The notes under the pieces: model-generated
Seen by the model: the letters and a program-made list of their open reading frames with translations, nothing else
What the model was told of the DNA's origin: nothing
Database searches by the model: none
Part shown: in pieces, positions 24,498 through 37,005 of the stretch
How the letters are laid out: every line of letters starts with the position of its first letter
Position numbering within the stretch: position 1 is the stretch's first letter
From: Quercus robur
Taxonomy: Eukaryota > Streptophyta > Magnoliopsida > Fagales > Fagaceae
Length of the DNA: 64,000 nt
NCBI RefSeq assembly: GCF_932294415.1
Contig: NC_065541.1
Location: 49,950,290 to 50,014,289, forward strand
Direction: 5' to 3'
Translations under genes and position numbers: made by a program

Positions 24498-27305
24498 ATG
24501 TCATTGACGACGTCCACCAAGTTCGCTCAGCCCCTTCCTCTGAACACCACTTCGTCCAGATCCAAGGAACACAAGCTCTTATTCGGTCCTTTCAGAACAA
24601 ACTCTTTCCTCGGATCCGCTCACAAGCTGCGCTTCAATTCTCTCTCCAAATCCAATCAAACTAATCTCCACCGTCGATCCGCCATCGTTGCTGTATCCGA
24701 TGTTGTCAAGGAAAAGAAGTCCAAACCCAGCACCAATCTGGTAATCATCCCACAACCCCATTTCTCCTTTTTGTTTTTGGTTTTAGTTTAATGCGAATCG
24801 TTAACAGGCTTATGAGAATTCAATCATGCAAAATCCTCACTTTCTGGGAAAATTTTATTTACCCAGAAAGCTGACTCAAGGAAAAATAATTTTAAAGGTA
24901 TTACCTTTGAAGGTTTATAAGTATTGGGTAGCTGAGTTTTATTAGTATTGGGTAAGTGAGTAATCAAATGGTGCGTAATTAGAACTAGTTGTTTAATTAG
25001 GTGGATACTATGTTCATAATTTGCAACCAAAATGACACAGATCATAAACCTTTTTCCCTTTTTTTTTAATTTTTATTTATTTATTTTAATTTAATGCGAA
25101 TGATTAACACGCTTATAATAATTCAATCATGCAAATCCACACTTTCTGGGAAAATTTTCTTTACCCAGAAAGCTGACTAAAGGAAAAAAGAATTTTAAAG
25201 GTATTTGCCTTTGAAGGTTTATACGTGTTGGGTAGCTGAGAAAGTAATTGGAGCGTAATTAGAACTATTTGTTTAATTAGGTGGATTCTTTGATCATAAT
25301 TTTCCACCAAAAGGATATAGATCATAACATTGAAGTTTCTTTGAAAAAAAAAAGTTTTCATTTTGGTATTTGTTTTAAATGTTACTGATATATTTCTTAA
25401 AACTTATATTTGAGAAGATTTTATTATATAAATATATATGTTTCATATGAACTTTTACTAGTAAAATGATCTCTTTTATTGGAAAGAAGATTTTGGTGGA
25501 AGTATTTTCTAGTGAAACAAACAAAGTCTGAGATTTGTCTTTGCGTTTGGTTAATTGGGTATTCAGCTGATCACGAAAGAGGAAGGCTTGGAGCTCTATG
25601 AGGACATGGTATTGGGGAGAGCTTTTGAGGACATGTGTGCCCAGATGTATTACAGGGGCAAAATGTTTGGTTTCGTTCACCTCTACAATGGCCAAGAGGC
25701 TGTGTCAACTGGGTTTATCAAGCTTTTGAAGCAGGAAGATTCTGTGGCCAGCACATACCGTGATCACGTACATTCGCTGAGCAAAGGGGTCTCTGCTCGT
25801 GCTGTGATGAGTGAGCTCTTTGGAAAGGCTACTGGGTGTTGCCGAGGCCAGGGTGGTTCGATGCACATGTTCTCAAAAGAGCACAACGTGCTTGGTGGCT
25901 TTGCTTTCATTGGTGAAGGGATTCCTGTGGCTACTGGTGCAGCATTTTCCTCCAAATATAGGAGAGAGGTATTGAAGGAGGCAGATTGCGATCATGTGAC
26001 AGTGGCATTTTTCGGAGATGGGACTTGTAACAATGGCCAGTTTTTTGAGTGTTTGAACATGGCAGCATTGTGGAAATTGCCAATTGTGTTTGTTGTGGAG
26101 AATAACTTGTGGGCTATTGGGATGTCACATGTGAGGGCGACTTCAGATCCTGAGATTTGGAAGAAAGGGCCTGCATTTGGGATGCCAGGTGTTCATGTTG
26201 ATGGTATGGATGTTTTGAAGGTTAGGGAGGTGGCAAAGGAGGCAATTGGAAGAGCTAGGAGAGGAGAAGGGCCGACATTGGTGGAATGTGAGACATATAG
26301 GTTTAGAGGACACTCATTGGCTGATCCTGATGAGCTTCGTGACCCTGGTGAGCATTTGACATTTTTTTTCCTCTTTTGCATATTTACCTTTGGTTATATT
26401 TAATTCTTGAGTGTGACATGTCTACAGATTGTGCATTTAAACAGCTAGTTTTAGTTATGCCTCTTGGTATTGTTGACTTTTGTTTATTTATTTTTGGTCT
26501 ATTATGTGGTTGAACTTGAACCAATTCAAATGACGCTGCCCCATCCTTGGTGTTGCATATGCCATTTGTGTTGGAAATTTTAAATATTCTGATGTTACAT
26601 CCCTTGTTGGATTATTGACTTGAGGAGAATTTGGGATGGCTGCTTAAATGCTAAATAGAGCCTGCTGGGTCTTTGCCTCATCTACTAGATCATTTACTTT
26701 TATTGGAAGAGGCATGTCAATTAGCATGGTTGCATAGCATTGTCAAGTGAAAAAATTTTCTGGTCAAAAGTAAGAGGATTGAGCTTTTGGATTCCTAGGA
26801 CTTGAACTGGTTTGATTGTATTAGGAGCAGGGATTCCACCCCCACCACCCCCCCCCCCCCCCCCCCCCCCCCTCCTTCTCTTGTCTCTCTTAAAATGGAG
26901 GATGCATTTTTAGGACTTGATAATAATATTAGGCCCTGTGGCCTATATGAACTGGATGACCTTTAATTTCTTCTGGTATATTATTTTTCTCTTATGCGGT
27001 GATCAATGTTCACCTCAATTTTTGCAGCTGAGAAGGCACACTATGCTGCTAGAGATCCCATTACAGCATTAAAGAGATACATGATTGACAACAATCTAGT
27101 CACTGAACAAGAGTTGAAGACCATAGAAAAGAAGATAGATGAGGTGGTTGAGGATGCTGTTGAGTTTGCAGATGAGAGCCCTCATCCACCTCGCAGTCAG
27201 CTATTGGAGAATGTGTTTGCAGATCCAAAAGGTTTTGGAATTGGACCTGATGGGAGATATAGATGCGAGGATCCCAAATTCACTCAAGGTACTGCTCATG
27301 TGTAA
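24498..27305 (+). CDS. PDH-E1 ALPHA: Pyruvate dehydrogenase E1 component subunit alpha, plastidial, 3 exons
   Basis: With E1 beta this subunit forms the thiamine-diphosphate enzyme that decarboxylates pyruvate and acetylates the lipoyl domain of E2, giving acetyl-CoA for plastid fatty-acid synthesis. Exons are 24498-24740, 25567-26347 and 27028-27305; the sum is 1302 nt, 433 residues, near the ~430 of plastid homologues. Residues 1-65 are Ser/Thr/Lys/Arg-rich with few acids, a plausible chloroplast transit peptide. The catalytic domain starts [14 protein letters not shown] (82). The thiamine-diphosphate motif runs from GDG (231-233) to ENN (259-261). The [13 protein letters not shown] loop corresponds to the regulatory loop region of mitochondrial E1 alpha. 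The C-terminus is [19 protein letters not shown]. Both introns are GT-AG and splice in phase. Start choice: first ATG, followed by the transit-like region. The gene looks intact. Confidence 0.97.
24787..25329. repeat. Tandem duplication in PDH E1-alpha intron 1
   Basis: Copies at about 24787-25045 and 25090-25329 share TTTAATGCGAA, AATTCAATCATGCAAA, CACTTTCTGGGAAAATTTT, TTTACCCAGAAAGCTGACT, GCCTTTGAAGGTTTATA, TTGGGTAGCTGAG, GCGTAATTAGAACTA and TTGTTTAATTAGGTGGAT. Each copy holds a short hairpin (CTTTCTGGG/CCCAGAAAG). Divergence is low to moderate. The duplication makes up most of the 826-bp intron. Confidence 0.9.
26848..26872. repeat. Poly(C) tract in PDH E1-alpha intron 2
   Basis: A run of about 25 C after CCACCCCCACCA. 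Its exact length may be a sequencing or assembly approximation. It is well away from the splice sites. Confidence 0.85.
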
Positions 27306-28539
27306 CCTTTCAAGCCCGGACTTCAAGCAATATGTCTTCTGGTTTTAGTCCATGGATGCGTGGTTTATATTTGAGCTTTCACTAGTGAACTTTCAAAAAT
27401 GTGTCAGCTTTTCTAATATAAGCAGGATTTGTTATTTAGGTTGCATTCTATATTTCCAATTTTTTATTTTTACTTCACTTTTTTGGTATAATTTATCACG
27501 TTCTTTGGGACTAGCATTTGGAATGGCAAGCTCTGAAGGCCAGTTTCATATTCTGTGTGCATCAAGATGTTCTATATCTTTGTGTTCATGAGGGTCCCGT
27601 TTTTATAAGTTGTGTTTTCTTGTAAGTTCCTACAGTAGTGCTCCTTCACTGAATAAGATCGTTACTGGACAACATTTCATTTACCTTTGTTTTCATGATG
27701 GTCCGTTTGGATTAGCTTTCTACTGATTTTTTACTTTGCAGGCTTTTAAAAAGCAGTAGATAAGCAGTAGATTGAAAAATTAAAGCTAATCCACGGCCAC
27801 AAAGCTGTGCAATGCTATTTGGGAATCCCTGTCCTAAATCATGCGGGCCGCCTCATGGGCCCAAGTTGCAGTGCTGCTGGCTGCTATGCAGATGCAAGTA
27901 ACACATGGTGGCACTATTGATTCATATTTTATTTTAATTAAATTTAAGATCCCTATTAAATATGTAGTTTCATTAAAGATTTCAAACAAAAAAAAAAAGT
28001 TGTCCAACAGGAAGTCAAGTCTTCCAATCTAGCAGAAATCTCTTGCAGAGGAGCATGAAGCATGAGGTTCTACCATATGATGCTTTATTAGAGTAATTTT
28101 ACATTTAGTCTTCTATATTAATTTCTTCCTATTTTATTCAATGAGCTGATTTTTTATATTAGCCAAACAACTAATATGCCTTTATTATTTTAAATGCGTT
28201 AAATAGATTCAATGGACTTTTCAATTTTCTCTTCCATGCATAAAAGCTAAGTTCAATGTAGAATTGTAAGAGTTAGATTCAGTGAATTGGGTAATATGAT
28301 TATTTGTCTTTACACATTTGTCCATTCAAAGCATAAATAATTCTATTAAAAAATAAAAATAAAAATCAAAGCCTAAATAACAATCTCTTTTAGAGTTGTT
28401 CTTCAAGAACTAAATCCAATGTAGAATTGCAAGAGTCAAATTCAATTAATATGATTATTTGTATCTACACATTTATCTAGTCTAGCATAAATAGCAACAT
28501 CCTCAAGAGTTGTCTTTCAAGATAAAATTTGATGGAGCG
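27306..28539. other. PDH E1-alpha 3' region and gene-free spacer
   Basis: The first few hundred bases probably contain the 3' UTR; the poly(A) site is not determinable. The rest is AT-rich with a small foldback element at 27700-27798. Related direct repeats occur near 28250-28310 and 28410-28480 (GTAGAATTG.AAGAGT, TATGATTATTTGT). No gene is seen. Confidence 0.5.
27700..27798. mobile_element. Small foldback MITE
   Basis: The left end GGTCCGTTTGGATTAGCTTT is matched by the reversed right end GGCCGTGGATTAGCTTT. The element is about 99 bp and holds no ORF. Target duplication not clear. Confidence 0.6.
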
Positions 28540-28910
28540 ATTTTTTGAGAACAAAGGAGTAAGAGTTTTGATTCGAAATGATAATAGGTCACTCATTACA
28601 GAATTGAGTTACAAAGGGAAAGCAATTCGGATTCAGATGAGACAAAACTAGCAACAACCATCCAGGCTATTAATTTTGCATTTGAGATAAGTGTAAGAGA
28701 TATTATTTTAGAGGGAGATTTAGCATGTGTTATTAACATGCTTTGATCCAAGGAGGAAGATTTAGCATATGTTATTGATATGGTAGAGGCAGCAATAGGT
28801 ATTATCCATGGTCATAAACATAATTTCATAGATTTTTATAAAATATTTTAAAATAAAATTATGTTGTACATGTGCATTATTGCACAGGACATCGGCTAGT
28901 TATATATAAG
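28540..28910 (+). mobile_element. RNase H-like (RVT_3) remnant of a LINE
   Basis: Broken plus-strand frames give GVRVLIRNDN and further on FAFEISVRDIILEGDLACVINML, reminiscent of the Asp/Glu-bearing RNase H-like domain at the end of many plant LINE polyproteins (VVIRN..., ...LEGDS...). Stops and frame changes interrupt it. It lies upstream of the separate zf-RVT remnant at 29700, so the two probably come from different insertions. Confidence 0.45.
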
Positions 28911-29589
28911 TATTGTGCGGCCTCAGACCATTTATCCCATGAAAACGGTGCTACTATTTTCTTCAACTAGAATTCCCAAGCTTTTAACTGTTTAACCAGG
29001 ACAATGACATTTGGACCAAGAAATAATTACCATCTGTGTGAACTCAATTTGTATAAGGTTTATTGAAAGAACAACTGAATAGCTTTGATACTGTCTTGCA
29101 AGTAAAAAAAAAATTTCTCCTTCCACCAGGAACTTTGTTTTTCCCTGTTCGGAACGTATAAACCAGTTCACTACAATGAACACAGTCTGAAACACAGCAT
29201 AGATTAGAAGTCGCATGTGAACAGTAAAAATGTGTATTACTACCAATTTGACTCGGGAATACATAATATTGGGTTTTTATTTATTTATTTATTTTTTATG
29301 CTAATTGAATACAACTGCATTCAGCTCACACCCAAAGCTACGTAGCCTACGTGGAGAGTTGGATCAGGTAGAAGCATTGACATAGGCCTTGCAGAGCTTG
29401 ATTTTCCTCTAAGCTCGCCTCCACTTAACTTCAAGACCTAGAAATCCATAAGAGTATGATCTAATTAATCCGGAAACAAGAACGTGGAACCCTCTGATTT
29501 TGCATCAAATCTACAACTTTTAGGAGGCCAAGATAATTAGCTCTTTACCCATTTCCAAAACTGAAAACGAAGACGAGCTAATCTGGCCT

Positions 29590-29600
29590 CTATCCAATGG

Positions 29601-29632
<32 letters not shown>
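29590..29632. repeat. AT microsatellite
   Basis: A run of TA units interrupted once, at about 29600-29630. Confidence 0.85.
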
Positions 29633-29699
29633 GATGTAAAACAAGGATACCAGGCTCTCTTGTAAACTACCCAGCACTCCAGCAGAACAAAAGAGTAAC

Positions 29700-30260
29700 T
29701 ATTGGAAGAAAAGGGGGATTGGAAGATCTTATGGAAGTTGAAAATTCCTTTCGGACTTGTCATTTTTTTATGGAGAATCCTGAACAACATTTTTCCTGTT
29801 AACTCTCTTTGCCTAGTGAAAAGAAACATTGCTACAGATCAAATGTGTATCCTATACCAATCAGAGGAGGTAGACATGGATCACCTATTCCTCTCCTGTC
29901 CATTTGCTAAGGTAATGTGGCTTGGCTCTAGTCTAAATATTAAGTCAGATCTTCTACATCCTATCTCAATCATTCATTGGGTGCAACAATGGCTGCTGAA
30001 TATAGAGAAACTTGACGTCTTAACCCTCAGTTTGAAAATACCTTAGCTGTAATATTGTGGTCTCTCTGGAAGAGCAGGAATCAACTACTATTTGAAGCTA
30101 AGACCCCCAGCCCTTATAATACATTAATGACTTGCAATGTTTTGAATGACAGGTACTACAAAGAATTCAGTTCAGAGAAGATCAAAACCAAGCAGACAGT
30201 AAACACCAAAATGGAGGGCCCGAAGTTACTCAACCAGATTGGCAGATACTTCTGATAGCT
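29700..30260 (+). mobile_element. LINE fragment encoding a zf-RVT domain
   Basis: A plus-strand frame of 114 codons (29702-30046) carries WKILWKLKIPFGLVIFLWR, then HLFLSCPFAKVMW, the hallmark of the zinc-binding region found after plant LINE reverse transcriptases. The expected Cys before the H..C pair is in MCILYQS. After a stop the frame resumes (LWSLWKSRNQLLFE), the usual continuation. The RT upstream and the RNase H downstream are absent, so this is a truncated, decayed copy. Confidence 0.7.
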
Positions 30261-32866
30261 GGGCATAACAGGAGAAAGTTGAAAAGGGGAGGCATGTCTT
30301 ATCTAGCAAAAGACAGGGAATGAAAGGAAATCTTCAAAGGCTGCCACTCCTTTAAAGATGCAATGAAAATGCAGGCAACACTTCTAGCCGCAAGGGAAGC
30401 AGTGCAAAAAATAACGATACCCTGAAGAAAAGTTACATACCTTTTAATGAAATAAAGCAAGGTTTGTAGAACAATTTTTTTCCCTGCATTAAAAAAAAAA
30501 CATGGTTGTTGTGTTTTTTATTTTTTGAAGGAATTTCTATTGATTTTTTTTTTCTTTTTTCTAAACAGCCTTGTTCTAGGTCCAGTTAGAAAAAGGGCCA
30601 ATCAGGCCTCATTATTTTGCGTAGATATCCTGGAACCGCAATGTCAATGTTTTCTTTGAGGTATCAAAGAAAAACAGAAACTGTTGTCATCATTCCAAGA
30701 GCCTTTAAAGAACTGCACTGCTCAATTTTTAAAAGAACATCAGAACTACATTGATAACATTGATAACATTTAAAAGAACATCAGAACTACATTGATAACA
30801 TTTATAAACATCCTGCATTGGCCATAACATAAAATAGCTAAAAAAATGACAATAGTGTATAGAACAAGTCTACATGCCTTGATATATATATATAAACTGA
30901 CTAATAACATAGTGCTACTAACCTGTGAATAATGGTGATGCCAGCCCTTTTGTTCCTACTAAAATGATAAAGAAAATTGGAAGAAGAAGCTAACACCATT
31001 TTAATCTAGAATCCAAAAAACGCAATTGAGTTAAGCTCTTAATGCCAGGGGGAGGGGCAATGAGGGGAAGAAAATTAACCATAGGCCTTAATACATGTTA
31101 GCATACATATTGGAATCCACATAATGCAAATCTTTAGGTATGTTATATGTATTTGGTGAGCATATTTGGTTGCCCAGGATTAACTGAATATGGTTTAGAC
31201 TTCTTATTTTTGATATGTCACTACCTTTTAATCTCTCATGAGAGGAGTAACAATGCCATTTCAGTCAAGTCATGGCAGTCCTCATTTCATTTGCCACATC
31301 AACATTACTAAAGAAAAAATTCAAACAGATAATCATCTCCATCCCAAAATAGTTTGCATGAGCAAATAGTTCAAAGCAATCACTGATCTTGTTCTTGATT
31401 GTATAAAACAGTAGTTATTACTAGACCGATTTTTCTACGACCCATAGTACATATAGGCCTCATTTCACAAGGCCTATAATTCTCAAAAGCTTGCACCAGG
31501 TATGGGCCTAAACAATGCATAGCAATTTGGTTTCCTGTGGTTTAGAATTATTTTGCTACTATTGCATGGTTGATTTTTCAAATTCTCAGAAACCAATTGC
31601 TTAAGAAATCAGTAATTTGTCTTTTTGAATGCATTTCTTTCTAAAGTTCACCCTTTTTCTTGTATGAATGAGAAATTTTATTTAAAGAAAAGTAAGCTGC
31701 AACAACAACAAAACAAGAATTGTTCAAGCAAGTAGCAACAAACCAGTTGCATCACCCTTTGAGATCTAATCTACACCTCTAGGAACATAAATACTCTTAC
31801 ATAACTCCAGCGCCCTAATATCCCCCTGCATAAAAGTCTTAATGGCTTGCAACGTTCACCAAATCAAAAGAAAACAAATCCAAATCCCAAATCTCACCCT
31901 CTTCACCATCCCCATCTCAAAACACGCACACAAATATATTCATTTCTTTTTGTTTTTGTTTTTTTTTTTTTCTTTTTCTAATGTTTCAAAGCAAAGAAAG
32001 GAGCATGGATATAGCTGTATTCATATGATAATGTGAAATCTTACCATGGAAAAACCTTGGAATACTTCAAGAACACCTTCTACAACTGCAATTTACATAT
32101 GGTGATTTTAGATGCATAATGAAATAGACTTGGAATCAGAATATACTCTTAAGGCTTTGTCAAGACTGGTAGAAGCTGACAACACAAAGGAGGTGACAAT
32201 GAAAATCCGTAATTGGAGTAGGGAGTGAGTCTGTTTTATTTTGTAATGAATGAATCAAACTTCAACTGGAAATTGAGAGAGAGATTACCTGTCATGCATG
32301 TTTGCCAAAATACCAAAACAAAATAAAAATCCCAACTTGTGATGCTCGTCTGCCTCCTCTCTGCCAACCACACCACAAAGTTGACTCCATCCCAGCAACC
32401 AACCATGGCCTTTGCCTTGTCGCCATGAATTGATGTGTATTGACTCACAAATATCTCACTCAACAAAAATAATTATTCACGGGTTCTTTGCTCTTTTTAT
32501 TTTAGGTAATAGATATAGATCGTAATACACTTTTAGGTTTAATCAAAATTAACTCATCTATCCATTAACAAAGGACATAGAATAATGTATGTGACTCACA
32601 ACAATAATAACTTTCAGTATTGTGAATGTAAAGAGACAATATCAAGAATGTTCTAACTTCCAAAACAACAAAAATTGTAAAGGCAAAATTCCCATATTTG
32701 CTGCATAATTATGCTTTCACATTTCTTGAAGTTCAAATGAACTCAAGGCAATGTAGCATGAGGATACTGTGAGTATTTCATTCTGCTGAACAAAGACCAA
32801 GAAAAATGATACTAACAACAATAATAAAAAAATATGAAGGGAGAGAGGGGACTAGACAAATGGGAA
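30261..32866. other. Gene-free spacer between LINE fragment and COG4
   Basis: AT-rich unique-looking sequence. It holds a tandem duplication of about 40 bp at 30729-30800 (AAAGAACATCAGAACTACATTGATAACATT twice, with small changes), T/A homopolymers near 30480, 30545 and 31950, and a short TA run near 30885. The 3' UTR of COG4 is expected in the rightmost few hundred bases. No credible reading frame was found. Confidence 0.5.
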
Positions 32867-35800
32867 CTACAACTTAAGAGCAGCAATTGCTTCAGGTTTA
32901 AAATCAACCCTGAGACCCAATACTCGCCTAACTTCGGCTGGGGTTAATCTCCAGGTCATAGGTCCTGAGTTCTCACCCCAGAAATCTAGAATCTCAGAAA
33001 CCTTCTCCAAGTTGAGGATTGTAGCCATTTGAGTAATACGAGCGAACTTATCCCTAACAGTCCTCTGAGTCATGCTTGAGAAATGGCTTACCAATGCCCT
33101 TGCATCTCTGTCGAGCTGAAGGCCTCCAAGTTGACTGAACCTTTTCTGCATCATGATCACTTCGAGCCTCTTAACGATGAAGTCAATGACCAAATGAACA
33201 AATGAGTCATAGTTGCTAGCAGTCATTAGTGGCTGAAGCCATGCCACATTTGTCTCAACAGCATGAAGAAGCCTCTGAACCCATGGATCATTCACCTCAT
33301 TGTCTGCATATTCAGCCTCTGACAGTTCATAACTGATGGTTGCTACATTATCTAACACTGGACGGATTCGGGGTGTCACAGTTGCCACAAGCTGTTCCAT
33401 GCCAGCATTTAGAGCTTGCTTGAAAGTGTTGCTCATATCACTCAATTCAGACAAACAAGATTTCACTTTTTCTCTATCAGCTGGTGCGGGGAATACCTGA
33501 TAAAAATAATTTAAGTCTATTTAATGCAAAAAAGATGGGAAGTATTTTAACAGATAAGCAAGTTAATATTACTTGAGCATAGGAACCTAACCAGGTGTAT
33601 AACCACATCAGATAATGTCTCACACAAATATATAAAAATGAGAAGAACAAAGCCTAAGAGAAGCATCCAGTATAAGAGCCAAGTTTTCACGTAGGGTCAC
33701 ACAATACAAAAAGGATAAGAAGGAAAAATAAGGGGTTGAGTATTAAAGAGGAGACCTGATTGATTTAGTATGGACTGATGGAACAATTGCTCCCTCATAA
33801 GAGTTGACAATATAAACCTGAACTCAGCCCATACCGGACATTGTATAAAAAGCATAAAGTACTAGTGCAACCAATTGAAACAAGTATGTCCAGAAAAAAA
33901 GACAATGATCGACACAAGATACCAAAATTTATTTCCACGGAAAAAAATAATGAAAAAAAATAAAGAACTACAGTGTCAAGCCCATTTTTATTAGTCTCAT
34001 TACCCAAATAGTTCTTTATAGCTAGTTCCAAGTGTCAGTGTATCACAGCTTTCAACAAGCAGCAAAACTAAGCAGTAGGGGATGCTAAACAATGGTCTCA
34101 GTAGGTTGAAGGATCTTTCTAAATCTGAATAAATATCAGCAATAGTGAACAAAAATTGCCAAGACAAACTGGGCATTAGAGCATTATAAACATGACCAAC
34201 TATGTTACATTTGGAATAGATTAACAATGTTACTTTTACCCAATCTTTTTCAGATCTCAGTAAATGCTCTAGAGCCTTGTCATTCTGTCTTAAAAGTCAC
34301 TCACAGCCTTTGTTTAGATTACTGGGTTTCAACATATCTCATGAGCCAAATCCATATAGTATGTAACAGCTGCTATACAGCTTCAATTGGTTCAAACTTC
34401 AAACTAAGCATAGTTCTGTTTTAACTGGGTGCTAACTTGAAACTAATAAAACTTCAAATGGTTCAAGGTTCAATCTTCAAACTAAGAAGCATAATTCTGT
34501 TTTGATTGAGTTTAAACTTGAAACTAATAAAACCACATTGTGACAAAGTAAACCACTCACCTCAGCACATTGCTCTTCAATCTCATGTTTAAGCTTGAGA
34601 ACATACTCGCCACTGACATCTATATTATTCAAAGCAGTGGCAATCTCCGTCCCAGTCTTGTGAACCGCAACACCAGCCAAGAACAGCTTGGCACCAAGGT
34701 TGGGCTCCCTGGTCTTGTGCTGCAAAGCTTCATGATACTCATTGCTCAACAAACTACTAGCACCACTGAGCACCGCAACCACAGAGCTGATATTGGAGGT
34801 GAAAATGGCCCTCCGCAAGCAACTCTGTAGAACATAAAAGACATCATCTACCATTGAAGTGGTCAAGCTATCTGGAACCTCCTCGTCAATCCTTATAGCC
34901 TTCCTCACATTCTCCACCATAAAGAAACCTTCTAGAACCACATAGAACCCGGTGATCTCTTGCACAACTTTGCTAAAGCTTCCACTCCGAAACGCCTTTG
35001 TGGCTCGCGGAAGTAACTCTGGATCAACTGAACTCAAGGCTTTGATCTTCGACACCATGAATTCCGTATAATCCTCACCCAATTGCATCAACGATAGTAT
35101 TTCTTCCAAGTATGATTCAATCTCCCTCGGGTCAGGACCTTCGGATCCTCCTCCCACAGCAAGCAAATTCTTGTTCTGAGCATTGATCTCAGATGATAAC
35201 CGGCCTAACTTCCTGAATTCCATATATTTCTTCAAGATCAATGAACCTCGCGAGTCACATTCTTCTTGAAGCTCGCAAATCGCATAAACGATCCCATCCT
35301 CGCCACATAGACCTCTCAGAATCTCACTGTTCTCTTCAATTGCCAAGACTATATCCTTGAACAGATTCGTCAAGCACGAAATGAAATTCACTTGGCTCGT
35401 CTGGTTTCCTTTTTGTTCCATCAACTCCACCATGTGCTCGAACTCCATTCTCGCTCTCATTGCAATCACTTTCTTCAAGTAACCGACATAGACCTGTAAT
35501 CCCTCATCCTCCAATCCAAGCGGCGGGAAAATCCGGATAAACCGCAAGATCGCGGCGTGGTCACGTTGATCCACGGCTGCAGAGAGCTTCTTCCGTACAA
35601 TTCCTTCCAATTGCTTCTTGAATGAGAGCATTTGGTCCCTCTGATGAGATCCAGAGTCCTTGTACTTGGCATCGATCTGGAAAAAGGTCTGAACGTAGTT
35701 TGCGGCAGACTCGAAGTCTTCGGAATCGAGAGCCTTGTTGACTCCGTCGATGCAATTGGATCGCTCAACAATGGCGTCGATGCGGTGGAGGGTGGAGTTC

Positions 35801-36177
35801 ACGCGCGACTGTGCGAGGTCAAGTTCTCGAACCTTCCGGCTCACCTGATCAGCCAGCTTGGACGTGGAGGACACGTTGGAGAGCATGTACTCCGAGTCGG
35901 CAGAGACTATATCGAGTACCTCCGAAGATTTCTGGAGGTGGAGGAGTTGCTTGTCCAAATCTGAGCGCTGCGAGAGGAGGTTGTCAAGGTCGAGGTCCAA
36001 CGAGCGCTGGTACGCTATGCACTCGTGGAGGAGTCGGGTCATGGCTCCGACATCGGTGAGTGTCCGAATGTGGTCCATCGCCTCCGCCGTACCGAAATCG
36101 ATGGAGGAGGACTTCGTTCCCTCGTCGGATTCCATGGCTGCAGATCCGTTTGGCGTCGACGCCGTAACCTTCTTCAT
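32867..36177 (-). CDS. COG4: Conserved oligomeric Golgi complex subunit 4, 2 coding exons
   Basis: COG4 is a lobe-A subunit of the COG tether, which captures retrograde vesicles at the Golgi and works with Golgi SNAREs and their SM protein. On the minus strand, exon 1 is 36177-34561 and exon 2 is 33496-32867; the intron is GT-AG and phase 0 (CAE/VFPAPADRE). The sum is 2247 nt, 748 residues, close to plant COG4 (~740). The N-terminal ~170 residues have the helical, heptad-like character of COG subunits (e.g. LLHECIAYQRSLDLDLDNLL). The central conserved region includes FIRIFPPLGLEDEGLQVYVGY, and the C-terminal domain includes FSQLGGLQLDRDARALVSHF. An upstream in-frame Met at 36228 falls in the probable 5' UTR intron, so MKKVTAS was taken as start. 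The gene appears intact. Confidence 0.95.
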
Positions 36178-36198
36178 CTCGGGTCCCCCTCTCTTTCT

Positions 36199-36349
36199 CT
36201 GTGACAGCAACTCATAATTACAAAACAATTCACAGTCACAATCAGTATCAAAAAAAGAAGAAGAACGTGAAACACAGAGCTTATTAAAGTGATGGATTCT
36301 ATTCTGAAAATTAAAGAAGGAACCAAAAAAAAAAAAAAAAAGAACGTAC
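36199..36349 (-). other. Probable 5' UTR intron of COG4
   Basis: On the minus strand the donor is CAGTGCTG|GTACGT (intron starts 36349) and the acceptor is TTGCTGTCACAG|AGAAAG (intron ends 36199). This gives a 151-bp intron that ends 22 bases before the start codon. The poly(A)-rich interior and the good consensus at both ends support it; transcript evidence was not available. Confidence 0.6.
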
Positions 36350-36633
36350 CAGCACTGCTTTTGGTTTTGAAGTAAAGGAAACGAAAAACTAGCTGTGAAG
36401 AAAGTTACAGAGAGAGTGTTTAGAAAGAGAAAATGCCACCATCTCCATACCCATTCACAATCACAGTTACAAAACCCATCTCCACGGCGAGGTCTGAGAG
36501 AAATGTGAGAGGAGAGAGGAATTGAATAAAATTTTACAAAATTGAATAAAAATCTACAAAATTACTCATATACTATCTTTTAGCACTTGGTGTCCGTACC
36601 CAACATTTTTAGCATTTAAAACATACGATGTGA
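36350..36633 (-). promoter_or_regulatory. COG4 upstream region
   Basis: The non-coding leader and promoter of COG4 should lie here. The plus strand is A-rich with GAAA/GAGAG words (36400-36520), which on the transcribed strand read as a C/T-rich leader. No clear TATA box in a canonical place was identified. Confidence 0.35.
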
Positions 36634-37005
36634 GAGCATTAGCATTGAAGAATGCTACTCTATTCTATTTTACCATCCCAAAAAACTACTTTATCAATTA
36701 TACCATATTATTTTACAATACATCTTACATCCAAAAACTCTATTATTTTACTTTTTTATTAAAATATTATTTTTTAATCTTTCTTTATTATTTCTTTCAC
36801 ATCATCACTTTTTTTCAGCTAAAGATCTTATTCCAACGGAAAAGGGTTGTAATTAATTTTTTTTTTTTACCATAGTGCTACAGTACACTATTGCAAAAAA
36901 TTTTGCAATAGTGAGGTAAATCATTTTTTGATGCAAAGGTTTTTGAGTTATGAAATGCCAAAAAGGCCTTAGATATAGCATTAGCATTCTTCAATGCTAA
37001 TGCTC
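36634..37005. mobile_element. MITE with near-perfect inverted ends and TGA duplication
   Basis: The left end starts GAGCATTAGCATTGAAGAAT and the right end is its reverse complement through 24 bases. The element is 372 bp and is flanked by TGA at 36631-36633 and 37006-37008. A second internal inverted repeat (TTGCAAAAAATTTTGCAA) sits near 36892. No ORF is conserved. The GAGCA ends and 3-bp duplication suggest a PIF/Harbinger-like (Tourist) element; the target differs from the usual TWA. It lies about 460 bp upstream of the COG4 start. Confidence 0.82.

Noticed and set aside
35475-36217. Plus-strand and second minus frames over COG4 exon 1
   Set aside because: Shadow frames of the GC-rich COG4 exon, without recognisable motifs.
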